Source of the DNA: Ochromonas danica
Lineage: Eukaryota > Sar > Chrysophyceae > Chromulinales > Chromulinaceae
Reading direction: 5' to 3'
Assembly (NCBI GenBank): GCA_015146655.1
Contig: VKHL01000039.1
Location: 146,868-210,867 of the forward strand
DNA length: 64,000 nt
Shown here: piece after piece, positions 53,250 through 63,726 of the stretch
How the letters are laid out: each line of letters opens with the position of its first letter
Position numbering within the stretch: the first letter of the stretch is position 1
Program-made: the position numbers and the translations under genes
The notes under the pieces: model-generated
Seen by the model: the letters and a program-made list of their open reading frames with translations, nothing else
What the model was told of the DNA's origin: nothing
The model's database searches: none

Positions 53250-56132
53250 CTACGATGCCCTGTTAGCTACTTCTCGGAGAATAAGGTCGCAATATTTCGG
53301 TGATCGATGCGATGTACGCTGCAGTTCAGCTTTTTGTATCACTTTTCCCTCATCAATCTCTCTCCCAATGCAGAGAATGACCTCACAAACAGCTTGTTGA
53401 ATATTCTGTTGGATATCATCAAGATGGATAAAGAGTTGATCCAGCACATAATCTACCATGGTAGCATGATAGCATGTTTTGGTTGCCCCAGCCTTGAAGA
53501 AAGCAGTAAGTGTTTGGCATATTGCTGCTCTCACTTCATCACTGCTATCATCCAGTCGCGCAATCAACTTGGGGTAGATTTCTTGGATGCTTTGATCACT
53601 AAAGACACCTTTCAATCTATCAAATATCACCGTCAGACTCAATGCAGCCATTAAACGAGGACTCGTTTCCATGTCATCCAGATTGGATACCAGCAAAGGA
53701 ACCAAATCTGAAGCAATCTTAAATAACGTCTCAAAGGGAATGGCGCCACCTTTCAATAAAGCAAAACTGGCTGCCAAGGCAACTTTACGAATGGTAGCTT
53801 CAACACGGCCAATTCTCCAAATCAGATTAGGTAGAAGAACAGTGTGCATAATGGGATAGGCAGCTGCTGCCAGAGAACTTCCACATTGCCAATGAGAAGT
53901 ACCCGCACGAAGAAAGCCTTCCAGAGAGGCCAAAAGACCCAATCGAACATCAAGATCTCCACGATTGGGGGCAATTACTTCTTCTCCTCGCTGAGAAGCA
54001 TATGTTGCCATATTAGCTTCCATACTGCCCGTTGCTGGACCAGGTTGAGGTTGACAATGTTTTTGAAATAGTGGTAATAAAACCTTATGATACTTCCATC
54101 CTAGTGTGGGACATAAGCGAATAAGCTCTACAAATGCTATTCGATTAGCTGAAGAGACTTCCCAATGAGGATGGAAGTCCTCACTGTTCACTATATCTTC
54201 TAAAGTCTTAACTGACATTTCATCATCTAACATCGGCCAGTTCTCTTGGCCACGAACGATATAATCATAGCAATAGTAGAAATGTTTTGCAAGAAGATAT
54301 TCCTCTCCTGCTGTTTTACCATCTCGTTCTAAAGGGATCACATGAGAATTAGTGGATAGCCTACCAAGCTCGTTCACCGCCAAGGAAGAGATAATCTCTC
54401 CTTCCCCTTCTTGCGACTGACCTCTACCTGCAAGATACAACAAACATAGACAAAGACGACGTTGAATAACTTCCTCTTTCACAAGAAAGTCTGACGATAG
54501 AGTGTCTAGCAAAGTGCGAACTAATAACAGCAAAGCTTCTCTCAAAAGACTATCACGATAGGAAACTAACAAGCCAGGACTGACTAACGCAGAAGAAATA
54601 CTCTTTACAGCAGATGATCGTTCTTCCTCTTGGGAAGTTTCAGTCGTAACATGATCATGAAAGTGAACAGATCGGCCTTTCCACAGATTAGTGAGAACAC
54701 GCACAGCTCCAGCCCTCTGGGGGGCGCTGTCCGAACTAGACAACTGTCCCAATACATGTGGAAGAATGACTGCTAACCATGCTGCAGCAGGAGTATATTT
54801 GCCTATTTCAAAAACACAACCTTCAGCAGCCTGTCTGACTTCACTCTCTTCATCTCGAATATGAATTGCCAAAGCTGGTAATAAGATCGGAAGAGCAGGT
54901 TGACCTAGCTCTTGAACATAGCTTAGATAGCTTTTCAGTCCAAAGATGTACTTTAGCTTTGTTTCGGATGACCAATTCTCAGTACCAGTTAGAAGTAAGT
55001 CTACGAAGGTTGAGAGATAACTTGTCAGGACAAAACGAAGTTTCTCCAGAGAAGATTCTTGTTGGGTTGTTGCATCTTCTACGGCTGTTGTCTGAGGCTC
55101 TATGGTTTTGAGAGAGACTTCCCCATCAATTATGTCTTCATCCATAATATCTGAAGCTATTGTTGAAGGGATGGTGGTGGGATTATAGGCACGAACAGCT
55201 TCAATCAATGACTTCTTTGCAGTTGTCTGTACTCCCTCTGTATCCTCACCACTCAGTAATAGCAATAACACAAGAGCTTCCAAATCAACAGCATCTAATG
55301 GCCTTGATAAGAGACTGCACTGACCTATTCGAAAGTCAATAAGTCGTGCTAATGTCAGGGATAGATCTACTCGTACAGTCGCAGTGCGATCCAAGACTGC
55401 CTTTTGGAAAACTGTGAGTAATGACTCTTTCATAAGACTTTGATAGGTACCAGGAGTAAGGCAACATAAGGTATTGACTATCGCGTTCAAAGTGATCACA
55501 CGACTTTTGGCATGATTATGAGAAGTATTCATGATCAGAGCTTTAATAATTGCTTTTCCATGTAGACGAATTGAATAAGGATGAACTTTTGCAATAGATG
55601 AGATAGCTTCAGCTGAAGCTCGTTTTACAGCAGGAAAAGCATCAGCAAGTGCCTGGATAAGTGCCAGTAGAATACTAGAGTATAGATGACTAACTTCTTG
55701 TTGCTGACTATCATTTCCACCATTTCCAACAGAAAGAAAACGTTGAGATGAGATAAGAATCATTTGAATAATCTCAATAACTAATAATCTTAACTCTTCA
55801 GCATTTTCTGGAAATGGATGATCATTAATTCTAGACATGACTTTTTGTGTAATTTGTTGTAATTCTTCCAGAGAAATAGTCAAAGAACAACATTTCATCG
55901 TATTGATTAACAAATGTAATGATAACTCACGACATTTCTCAACAGAGTCTTCTATAGTGATTAATAAGACAGGTATTAAGTGTTGAAAGAGAAATACTTG
56001 AAGTTCTTCTTTTTCTTTCTTCTTTTCCCAAGGAAGATCTTCTAGAAGTTTTTGTAAACCACGTTTACGTAAATTACGATCATTTTCTTTTGCACGATTT
56101 AAATCACGTAGAAAAGTTGATTCAATAGTCAT
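53250..56132 (-). CDS. DNAAF5: HEAT-repeat dynein axonemal assembly factor
   Basis: Single exon, 960 aa. The start FLRDLNRAKENDRNLRKRGLQKL and following helices resemble the N terminus of DNAAF5/HEATR2. The entire length is helical HEAT repeats, e.g. AFPAVKRASAEAISSIAKVHP, DEESEVRQAAEGCVFEIGKY and LDDSSDEVRAAICQTLTAFF. DNAAF5 acts in the cytoplasm to pre-assemble outer and inner dynein arms before transport into cilia. Its presence, with the CCDC81-type protein, implies a motile flagellated stage. A different large HEAT protein cannot be excluded, but the N-terminal similarity and length (human about 855 aa) favour this. Confidence 0.8.
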   Translation of the reverse strand: MTIESTFLRDLNRAKENDRNLRKRGLQKLLEDLPWEKKKEKEELQVFLFQHLIPVLLITIEDSVEKCRELSLHLLINTMKCCSLTISLEELQQITQKVMSRINDHPFPENAEELRLLVIEIIQMILISSQRFLSVGNGGNDSQQQEVSHLYSSILLALIQALADAFPAVKRASAEAISSIAKVHPYSIRLHGKAIIKALIMNTSHNHAKSRVITLNAIVNTLCCLTPGTYQSLMKESLLTVFQKAVLDRTATVRVDLSLTLARLIDFRIGQCSLLSRPLDAVDLEALVLLLLLSGEDTEGVQTTAKKSLIEAVRAYNPTTIPSTIASDIMDEDIIDGEVSLKTIEPQTTAVEDATTQQESSLEKLRFVLTSYLSTFVDLLLTGTENWSSETKLKYIFGLKSYLSYVQELGQPALPILLPALAIHIRDEESEVRQAAEGCVFEIGKYTPAAAWLAVILPHVLGQLSSSDSAPQRAGAVRVLTNLWKGRSVHFHDHVTTETSQEEERSSAVKSISSALVSPGLLVSYRDSLLREALLLLVRTLLDTLSSDFLVKEEVIQRRLCLCLLYLAGRGQSQEGEGEIISSLAVNELGRLSTNSHVIPLERDGKTAGEEYLLAKHFYYCYDYIVRGQENWPMLDDEMSVKTLEDIVNSEDFHPHWEVSSANRIAFVELIRLCPTLGWKYHKVLLPLFQKHCQPQPGPATGSMEANMATYASQRGEEVIAPNRGDLDVRLGLLASLEGFLRAGTSHWQCGSSLAAAAYPIMHTVLLPNLIWRIGRVEATIRKVALAASFALLKGGAIPFETLFKIASDLVPLLVSNLDDMETSPRLMAALSLTVIFDRLKGVFSDQSIQEIYPKLIARLDDSSDEVRAAICQTLTAFFKAGATKTCYHATMVDYVLDQLFIHLDDIQQNIQQAVCEVILCIGREIDEGKVIQKAELQRTSHRSPKYCDLILREVANRAS

Positions 56133-56493
56133 CTTTTTCGTTAAGTATAATTTATCTTATCTAATACAATCTCTTATTAATTGCTTTTTTGACTCTTCTC
56201 GACCCTATTTGGCCACTTCCTATTAAGTTAACGGTGTTGCGTGATGAAACGGCGGCAAAGCACAGTACAGCAGCACCGTGGAGTGAGTGGTGTGGTGTGT
56301 TAGCAACGAAAACCCGAAACTCCGAAATGTGCTCGCTTCATTCATCATCAATTCGACTCCCACAAACGAAAAGACACGCAAAGGCGTGTGGCAGGGTGTT
56401 CTATTCCTACTTCTCTTCCTTCATATTATTTCTTTCTTCTCCTCTTCTCCCTTTCCTCTCTCTCTCTTTCTCTCTTATCATTTGTAAAGCAAG
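56133..56493. other. divergent promoter region between DNAAF5 and pyrophosphatase copy 2
   Basis: Includes a pyrimidine-rich CT tract (about 56405-56480) immediately upstream of the pyrophosphatase ATG. No gene seen. Confidence 0.6.
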
Positions 56494-57725
56494 ATGAGTG
56501 CTCCTATTTCGGATAAAGAATATACTGATTCTGAAGGTTTTCATATGAGTCGTAAGCGAACTATCGTAGAAAAGGAGTATGCTTCTCACAAGGAAGTCGC
56601 ACATGAGTATGTTAGCCACTTGCCACGAATTGATGCACTTCCTGAAGTTGAAGCATATGTTCCTCAAGCTCTCTCTGGTGCTATTTTCTGTGGTCATTTG
56701 GTCACTGATTTGGACTCTATTGCTGGTGCTATTGGTGCGGCTGAACTCTATGGTGGTGTTCCTGCTCGCGCTTCTGAGGTCAACTCTGAGACTGCATTTG
56801 CACTTCAACTATGGAATGTTGAGAAGCCTGTTCCTATTGAAGAATTGCTTGTTCGGCTTCCTCAAGCTGGAGTTTGCTTGGTCGATCATCAGCAGACCAG
56901 CCAGCTGAACAAGGCTATCGATGTAAGTTTGCTATTTGCTTACCTTTTTACGCCTCTTCTAACATGCACTTCTCTGCATGACAGGTGAATCGCATTGTGG
57001 GTGTTATTGATCATCATGCTCTTCAGAATGCCACCATTGTGACGGATATGCCCATCTACATTGATATTCGTCCTTGGGGATCTATGAGCACTATTATCGC
57101 TCATACTTTCCTTACCCTTAACAGACGTCCCAAGCGCTCTACTGCTGGTATGTTGTTGTGTGCCATCTTGTCAGATACTCTCAACTTGCAAGGTCCCACC
57201 ACAACAGAATGGGATCGTCTGATGGTGGCTGTTTTGGTGGAGTTGGCTGGTGTGGATGATGTTCAACATCTTGCTGCAAAGCAATTTAAGGCTAAGAGTC
57301 ACGAATTGGAAGGGCTCTCTGCTTATCAGCTTATTACTGGCGACCAGAAAGAATTCTCTTTCCAGACCGACAAGTTCCAGGGCGTGGTTGGCTTTGCTGT
57401 CATTGAGACCACTGATGATGAAGTTATTCTTAAGAAGACTGCAGAACTTCTTCTCGCGCTGGCTGAAGATAGAGACAAGAAAGGTCTTAGTACACTCTTT
57501 TTGGGCGTGGTTAACATCGTCGCTTTGCGAACTACCTTATTGCTCTGTGGTCCCAAAGAGCGAAGTCTCGCCAAAGCTGCTTTTCCACATGCCAAGCTCA
57601 TTCCCTCGGATGGCGTCAATGAACCTTTCTTGATGGATCTCGGTAATCTTGTTTCGCGCAAGAAGGAGTTTATTCCTGCTGTCACTGGTGCTATCAAGAG
57701 GGGCTGGGAGGAGCCCTCTATCTAA
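56494..57725 (+). CDS. ppaC: Family II (manganese-dependent) inorganic pyrophosphatase, copy 2
   Basis: Exons 56494-56922 and 56985-57725; the 62 bp phase 0 intron is at the same site as in copy 1 (5701-7022) and differs from it at about two bases. Product 389 aa. GHLVTDLDS, DHQQ, DHH and the C-terminal SRKKEFIP residues are intact. The first 60 residues and the DHHA2 domain have diverged considerably from copy 1, while the metal-binding core is nearly identical at DNA level. Cytosolic PPi hydrolysis is the expected role. Two copies could give isoforms with separate expression; that is inference. Confidence 0.9.
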
Positions 57726-58099
57726 ACTGGTGCAGCGTATCGGAAAACATTGTTTCTAATGCGCTTTGCCTTCTTCCTAGCATATATTGCTCTTGATCTC
57801 CTTATAGAACCCCTGCCCTCGTTAAAGTGCTGTTTTTGTTTTCGTCCGTGCAGTCTGGTTGTGTTTTGCCATTTGCCATCAATCCTAACACTATGAACGA
57901 TTAGTGAGGTTGTGTGCATCATACATATAGTATATGCTCGCATTGCGATGTGTTGGTAATTGACTAAAAACAGCGTTTCCTGCGCAAATTCACGCATGTT
58001 GTTGCGAACTCTTCAGGGCAAATTCTGCTTTGTCTGAGTAGGTAGAAACAATTATTTACAATGTTGTAGTCATATACAAAGCAATGGGAGTATGGATAG
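57726..58099. other. intergenic, convergent 3' ends
   Basis: Between pyrophosphatase copy 2 and the unknown gene at 58100. No feature recognised. Confidence 0.5.
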
Positions 58100-58783
58100 C
58101 TATGAAGACGAAGCTGGAGGTTCAATAACCATTGACCCAAATCGCTTAGTTGCTTTTGGGGGAAGATGCACCTCAGTAGTTTTCATCATCTCTTCAAAGC
58201 GCATTAAACGATTATAAGGTTTCACTTTCTTCTTCCTGTGATTATGAACAGTTGTTGTTGTCATGAAAGGAGAGGAAGTATGAGTTAATCGATTCTCTGG
58301 ATAAGAATAGTCTTGCCTGATATCACTATTTGCACTGTTTGGAATAGCAAAGTCAGAATTCACTTGATTGATTGCTTTCGCAACAGTATTTCCCTCAAAA
58401 CTATCGGTGAAACCTAACTTGGATTTACTACCCATCCAATGCTTCATCCGTCTTTCAGTTTGATCACGTTTTCTTGCATCTAAATCCAACAAAACTTTAT
58501 CCAAGAATTGCTTATGGCCTTTACTAAAGACTTCTTCTCGACCAGCTAAGTCTGAGTTATCCTTGAGAATAGGACAAAGTGTCATAATAGCAGCTGTACG
58601 AAAATCTGAGGTGAGTTTGCCTTGTGGATCTGTGACAGGTATGATATCTCCTTCAAATTGTGATCTTATACCAGTATGGTTTAAAGATGGAAAGTTAGAA
58701 ACACTATTAAAGTCATGACCTCCACTTGGTGCAGGAACATGAAAAGTATAAGAAATTTTATCTAAATATGGCTTATGATTCAT
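58100..58783 (-). CDS. Unknown protein
   Basis: Single exon, 227 aa, ATG at 58783. No signal peptide or transmembrane helix. Polar and mostly without strong hydrophobic core; contains a basic helix region (LDLDARKRDQTERRMKHWM) and a basic KKKVKPYNRLMRFEEMMKT stretch near the C terminus. Residues 8-55 (FHVPAPSGGHDFN...) are Ser/Pro/Asn-rich. The composition and length recall small axonemal or microtubule-associated proteins, but I cannot assign it. It is divergent from the array family member D, with 263 bp between starts. Confidence 0.6.
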   Translation of the reverse strand: MNHKPYLDKISYTFHVPAPSGGHDFNSVSNFPSLNHTGIRSQFEGDIIPVTDPQGKLTSDFRTAAIMTLCPILKDNSDLAGREEVFSKGHKQFLDKVLLDLDARKRDQTERRMKHWMGSKSKLGFTDSFEGNTVAKAINQVNSDFAIPNSANSDIRQDYSYPENRLTHTSSPFMTTTTVHNHRKKKVKPYNRLMRFEEMMKTTEVHLPPKATKRFGSMVIEPPASSS

Positions 58784-59046
58784 TTTCTAAATAGATTCAA
58801 TCCATCAACATGTGCATAGATCAGATAGAGGCTAGAATGCAACCTAGAGAAACAGACAACAATCAATCCAGAGGAATTGCACTGTAAACAACAAAACTGG
58901 TTGGAGAGAGGGAAACGTTGAGATCTAAATCGGTCGGTTTTCAATGAAACGGCCCAAGGCTGGGAAGTTAAAGTCTGCTAACTTCTGTGTGTGGTTGGTG
59001 TGAGTGAGAGAATCACAACCAAACTGATGAAGAAGAAAGAGATGAA

Positions 59047-60002
59047 ATGGTTCGTTGTTGTTGTCCAATAAATCATATTGATTGGCAAGAAAAGAAAGGT
59101 TTACTATGTTGTAACTATCCATTATGTGAACCATCTACTTCTGATCCACCAAGTCTACGAATTGTTCATGAAGATAATCATTCCATTACCTTAGAACTTG
59201 ATCATCCTAATATTATACCAGGATGTTTACTGTGTTGCGCTTCGATTGTACCGTGCTTTAGTTGTCTCTTAGTTGCCACTGATAGTGTTACGATTAGTGC
59301 TTGGAAGGTCTATTTTGAAAATGGCAAAGTCTGCCTGATGCGTCGATCAAAATCTTACTGGGATGAGACGACTTTTATCCTTGCTGATAATGTTCTCCAT
59401 GCAAGTGTTGAAACAGTGGATAGCAGTGATTCCACAGGTGCTGTGGTCATACAAAGACGATTGACTCTCCATTGCTCATCTGGTCTAAACCATTCTTCTC
59501 CATGGAAGATGGACAATTCCAATCATCTGGACATTGTTGCAAACAAGATTAATCAACTCAATCCTAATGGGTAAGGGATCTATCTTTTTCCTCTCTACAG
59601 GTTCTTTGAGTTGGTGATGGTGATTCGTTTGTTGTTAGAACTCTGATTACACCTCCCGCTGTGCCACAACCGCAGAAAATGGATCGTACTCCTAATGATT
59701 ACTCTGCCATATCGGTGGGGATGGTCAATCATGGAACAATTGTCCCTCCGGAAATGAATGGCGGTCCTTCGATGATTATGGTGGAAGGACAGGTTGTTTA
59801 TGACGAATGGGATAATGTTCCACTAGTTGCACTGGTTGATCGTATTCGAGGGGAGATAGGGCTGAAAGATACATCTTTGTCTCTATCCGAAGTTGTGCAA
59901 TATGCTTGCACACAACTATCTATTCATTCTACTGGGGTGGTTAAGACAGATGCCATATCGGTTGCCAAACAATTGGGAATCTCTCGTGTGAGCCTTTCTT
60001 GA
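59047..60002 (+). CDS. Undescribed Cys-motif family, diverged member D
   Basis: Exons 59047-59570 and 59639-60002; the 68 bp intron is phase 2 at the position equivalent to that in array copies A-C. Product 295 aa. N terminus CCCPINHIDW...GLLCCNYPLCEP, hydrophobic patch IIPGCLLCCASIVPCFSCLLV, a middle region ending SPWKMDNSNHLDIVANKINQL, and the C-terminal block WDNVPLVALVDRIRGEIG...LSLSEVVQYACTQLS...GVVKTDA match A-C across the whole length. It lacks the Asn-rich stretch. The hydrophobic patch is more Cys-rich than in A-C. This diverged copy shows which residues are under selection. A later splice donor at 59988 could extend the protein (see findings). Confidence 0.78.
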
Positions 60003-60946
60003 TTTGGAATCCTATGCCTAGAAGGTAACAATATTGCTATCTGCGACATCCTATCTATGGAGAATGCATGCGATGATGTATACAAAAACACTGATATAAT
60101 GAGACTGAACTTTATTGTTGAAAATTCTCTTCTTTGTTGAGCATATCCTTCTCCTAAATTCATCTTTGCTTTTATTTTGTATTGAATTTTCATTATCTTA
60201 CTTCATGTCATGCATTTCTTTTAGGCCGTCGAAGAGAGTTATATTTGCGACCTGGGTAATGAAAGCAACATGGTAAGTTGATTGAAATGTTCTTTATCTA
60301 ACACGATACTATTATGCAATGATAGCACAAACTTACTGATATAATGAGACTGAACAAACTTTGTTGATCACTTTATTGTTGTAGAGCATATCTATTCTTT
60401 TTGCTTGTTTGTTTGGCTTTATTGTGCTCTTATCTAATCAAGTGGTCTTTTCTTTTCTAGATCGAGGACCTTTGCGTGTATTTAACTGCCGCTTTAATGT
60501 GTGTGTGCCATGGTTATGCGCACACTTGAAATTTTCTGGTTGGTCTATTATTATTTGCCTCTTGGATACTTTATAGCCTTGATACTTGATGATTATAAGA
60601 TTGTTTCGTTAGTAAATTGTTAATGTGTGCTTGTTGGTTCTTGAGATCCATATCCTCTTTTATCTTATTGTAGAAGTGTACGTGTAAGTTACCAGTCACT
60701 AATATTCTACTAGTAGTTACAATCTTTTATTGAAGCGATTAGTGTTTTAAAGAAGAAGGTAGTTAATAGTTAGCTAGAGAACTCTGAACTTACTAGTCTA
60801 GTCGTGTCGGTGTACGTAAAACGCCGCTACGTACACGTTCTTATTAAGTTAATAGCCAACTATTTGTTGTTGTTGCTATTTGTTGTTGTTAATTATCAAC
60901 TAGACCTAGTCTATTCTATTCCATTTCTACCAACCTCAAGTATCGA
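60003..60946. other. intergenic region with a direct repeat and possible extra exons
   Basis: A 21 bp direct repeat starting ACTGATATAATGAGACT lies at 60090-60110 and 60335-60355, with similar following sequence (TTTATTGTTG, GAGCATATC). Two exon-like stretches with good splice sites lie at 60225-60272 and 60461-60529. The last 200 bp are AT-rich and lie upstream of the esterase gene. Confidence 0.6.
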
Positions 60947-62329
60947 ATGCCAATGAAAACTGCCTTATTCTTCTTACATGGTTCAGGTAGTTCAGGAATA
61001 GAATTGAAAACATTTCTAGAGAGTTATCGTCTTCCACAATTCAATTTACAAACTTTTCGACAAGTCTTAGATGGATTAGCTATTGACCTTTACACTCCTA
61101 CAGCACCTAATAGATCTTATAGTCCAGCAAATGGAGAAAAGATGAATGTTTGGTTTGATCGTAATCCACGATTCTTACAAGAAGGAATGAAAAGTCAAGA
61201 AGATCTCATGGGAATTAATCATTCTTTAGACTTGATTAGTCATCAAATGAAAGAGTTAGAACAGAAGTATGAACATTTCTTATTAGGTGGATTTTCAATG
61301 GGTGGTGGACTTTCTTTACATGCTTTTCGTAAAATCATTCATCCTAAACTACGTGCTGTTTTTACAATGGGTAGTTTTCTAGTAGAAGATTCCTCTGTTA
61401 ATAAAATAGATCTGATCCCATCTTTTACATCTATTCCTTTACTTATGATGCATGGAGAAGGTGATAGTTTGATTCGTTTATCATGGGGTCGTCAAACAGC
61501 TACAACATTACATTTACGTGGATTAGATGTTAACTTTCGTTCTTATCCTTGTACAGATCATGAGATAGGTGAAGAGCAGGTGAGCATTTTATTACATTAT
61601 ATTGACTATTATAGCTTATTGAATAGTTTTGTCACTTAATGGATTCTGTTTTGTAGATGGTAGATGTTTTGGATTGGATTCGACAAATTCGTTCAACATT
61701 TCCTTCTAATCATCACCCAGCAGAAGATAAGGAAGTCATCGATGATGATTCCAGAGAGACCACGAATCGACATTATGATTCTAAGACACAAGAAGAAGCA
61801 CCTGATAAAGATGATTCTATTGATGGTCTTAGTAGAGCCATGCAGAAAGCTTACAAAGAAGATCAACCTGGTCGATCCACTCTCACCCCAACACCATCAG
61901 CTTGTCCAGAGGATTGCTATCCTTACTTCATCGAGTATGAAAGTCGAGGGAATAAGAGCAGTATTAGTCCCAAAGTTACCATTCATTACCAAGTGCCCGA
62001 GGGATAGTAAGCTGATTTGTCTTTTTTGTTTTTGTGGGTTGGTTTGGTTTGTAATCATCATGTCTCATACATAGTGTTCCAGCCCTTACAGTAAGGCCTA
62101 TTCTAGCATGTGGTGCTGCATTTGAGGTGGTGGCGGATAGTAATAACAAGGTAATGTTTTTTTAACTACCGATTGAGATTGTGCATTATCTTCTGATTTG
62201 TGCTAGAATGGTGTGCAAGTCAGCGCGATGACTTATGATCCAGAGAAGACTGCACAAGAGATTGGACGGCGATTGAAGCTTCGCATGGTTCGTGGTAGCG
62301 GTCAAGTCAATCCATGTCCCATGAGCTAA
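60947..62329 (+). CDS. Acyl-protein thioesterase/carboxylesterase-like hydrolase with a novel C-terminal region
   Basis: Exons 60947-61579, 61657-62006, 62075-62150 and 62207-62329; introns of 77, 68 and 56 bp. Product 393 aa. The first 225 residues form an alpha/beta hydrolase of the phospholipase/carboxylesterase family: LFFLHGSGSSG oxyanion loop, GGFSMGGG with Ser117, MHGEGD with Asp173, and CTDHEIG with His205. Family members remove palmitate from proteins or hydrolyse lysophospholipids. After an acidic linker, residues about 290-393 form an additional part (CYPYFIEYE, VTIHYQVPEGYVPALTVRPILACGAAFEVV, MTYDPEKTAQEIGRRLKLR) that is not present in acyl-protein thioesterases and which I do not recognise. 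Splice sites keep one open frame throughout. Confidence 0.8.
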
Positions 62330-62524
62330 TCACGGGAAGAAGCAGCTGGTATGATGATGTACTACTGTATAATAAGCTTGGATTATTAAATGAGAGAATC
62401 GCTGTTTTTTTATTCGACAGCATCACCCAAGTGAATCTCAACAGCGATAAAAGGTGGAAATACATTGTTATATAGATATAAGTTAGCTTACACGACAACA
62501 TCGCACCAAAAGGAGACAAAAAGG

Positions 62525-63548
62525 CTAAGATGACATCGACAAAGCAACTCTTCCTCCACTTAAAAACTGCTGCATTACAGATCCTAATACAAAGAAGCAT
62601 GCGAAGAATAACAGTCCTGTGTAGACTTGTTTCAAGGCATGTCGCCTCCATGACGGATCCCCTATATTCACAACTACCTTCTGTGATCGTGCCACAGACT
62701 TCTTACTCGATTCTTTCTTGTTTTTGTTCTTCTTCTTGGAGAGAAATGAAGGGTTAAACTTGTATATTAAGGATTCATCTCCATTGGCTAAGAATCCTTT
62801 ACTGTGTGCAAGAATTGGACGATTCCAAGCTTCATCCACATCCAGTCCCAACAAAGATGAATGACGAACACCACATGTAGTACAAACATAACTTCGTGAC
62901 ATACGTGCTAAAGTACGATGTACATCTCGTGTAGATGTTATTCCACCAATTTCTCTTGCTTGTGTTGTCATAAATCCTCTTAATGAGAGAACTAATGTTC
63001 TTAAAGTCCAACTTGGTTGCCAACTTTCTTGATGATATGCTGAAGCTGATAAACAGATATCCATCCCAGGGACCCAACGACCTGATGGTGTCATGATCGA
63101 AATAGAAGGAGCTTTTTGTGGATATTCTGGATGTAGTCGTATACGACCATGATAGAGACCTCCTTCAAAGGCACTTCCTTCTATTCCTGTAAAGGTGAAA
63201 TGCCATTCTAGGAGATTTTGACGAAGTGGTGAGAGACGTACACCACACTATGCAAACCACCACAACCACAAGTAGATTAACCAAGAAGAGAAAAAAGGTA
63301 GGTTGAAATAAAAAGGAACTGACCTCAGTGGTATCATTTAGTCGAAAAGGATGATTTAATGAAAGACCATCATGATTAATTTCTTTCCATTCTGATAAGA
63401 TACGTTGATAGGACATAGAAGAAAATCCTTTCGAGATTGAGATATCAATGAAGAGAGAAAAGAAGAAAATGAATAGAAAGATTGAGCTCATCATCTTTTT
63501 CTTGCCTTTTCTTGTATCAAATGTATTATTTTGTCTTATTTTGCTCAT
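62525..63548 (-). CDS. UBC6: Ubiquitin-conjugating enzyme E2 of Ubc6/UBE2J type, with signal-peptide-like N terminus
   Basis: Exons 63548-63324 and 63247-62525; the 76 bp intron is phase 0. Product 315 aa from the first ATG. E2 fold: YQRILSEWKEI helix 1, LLEWHFTFTG, FEGGLYHGRI, PEYPQKAPSISIMTPSGRW and MDICLSASAYHQESWQPSW with catalytic Cys140. The spacing after Cys and the TPSGRW motif are of the J/Ubc6 class, which is tail-anchored in the ER and serves ER-associated degradation. A C-terminal transmembrane helix (VYTGLLFFACFFVLGSVM) is present. Unusually, residues 19-38 also form a hydrophobic signal-like segment (MMSSIFLFIFFFSLFI). A start at the Met of MSYQRI would give a standard Ubc6 without it. 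It is divergent from the partial gene at 63727. Confidence 0.88.
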
Positions 63549-63619
63549 CAGACAGAAAGAAGAGGGAAAATATTATTACCATGCAGTGGAATTGGTGCTG
63601 GTGAGAGGTATTATTATCT

Positions 63620-63664
63620 CCCGCGCATAAACGGAGATGTTATTATGGCTCCCCGCGCATAAAC
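63620..63664. promoter_or_regulatory. direct repeat CCCGCGCATAAAC x2 in a 178 bp divergent promoter
   Basis: The 13-mer occurs at 63620-63632 and 63652-63664, each preceded by TTATTAT. It is the only GC-rich element between the divergent E2 gene and the gene starting at 63727, so it may bind a regulator. Purely a sequence observation. Confidence 0.5.
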
Positions 63665-63726
63665 AATGAAGGGAAGAGTGAGAGTGACCATATGACATGA
63701 GTGAGAGAGAGAGACAACCAATAGCC

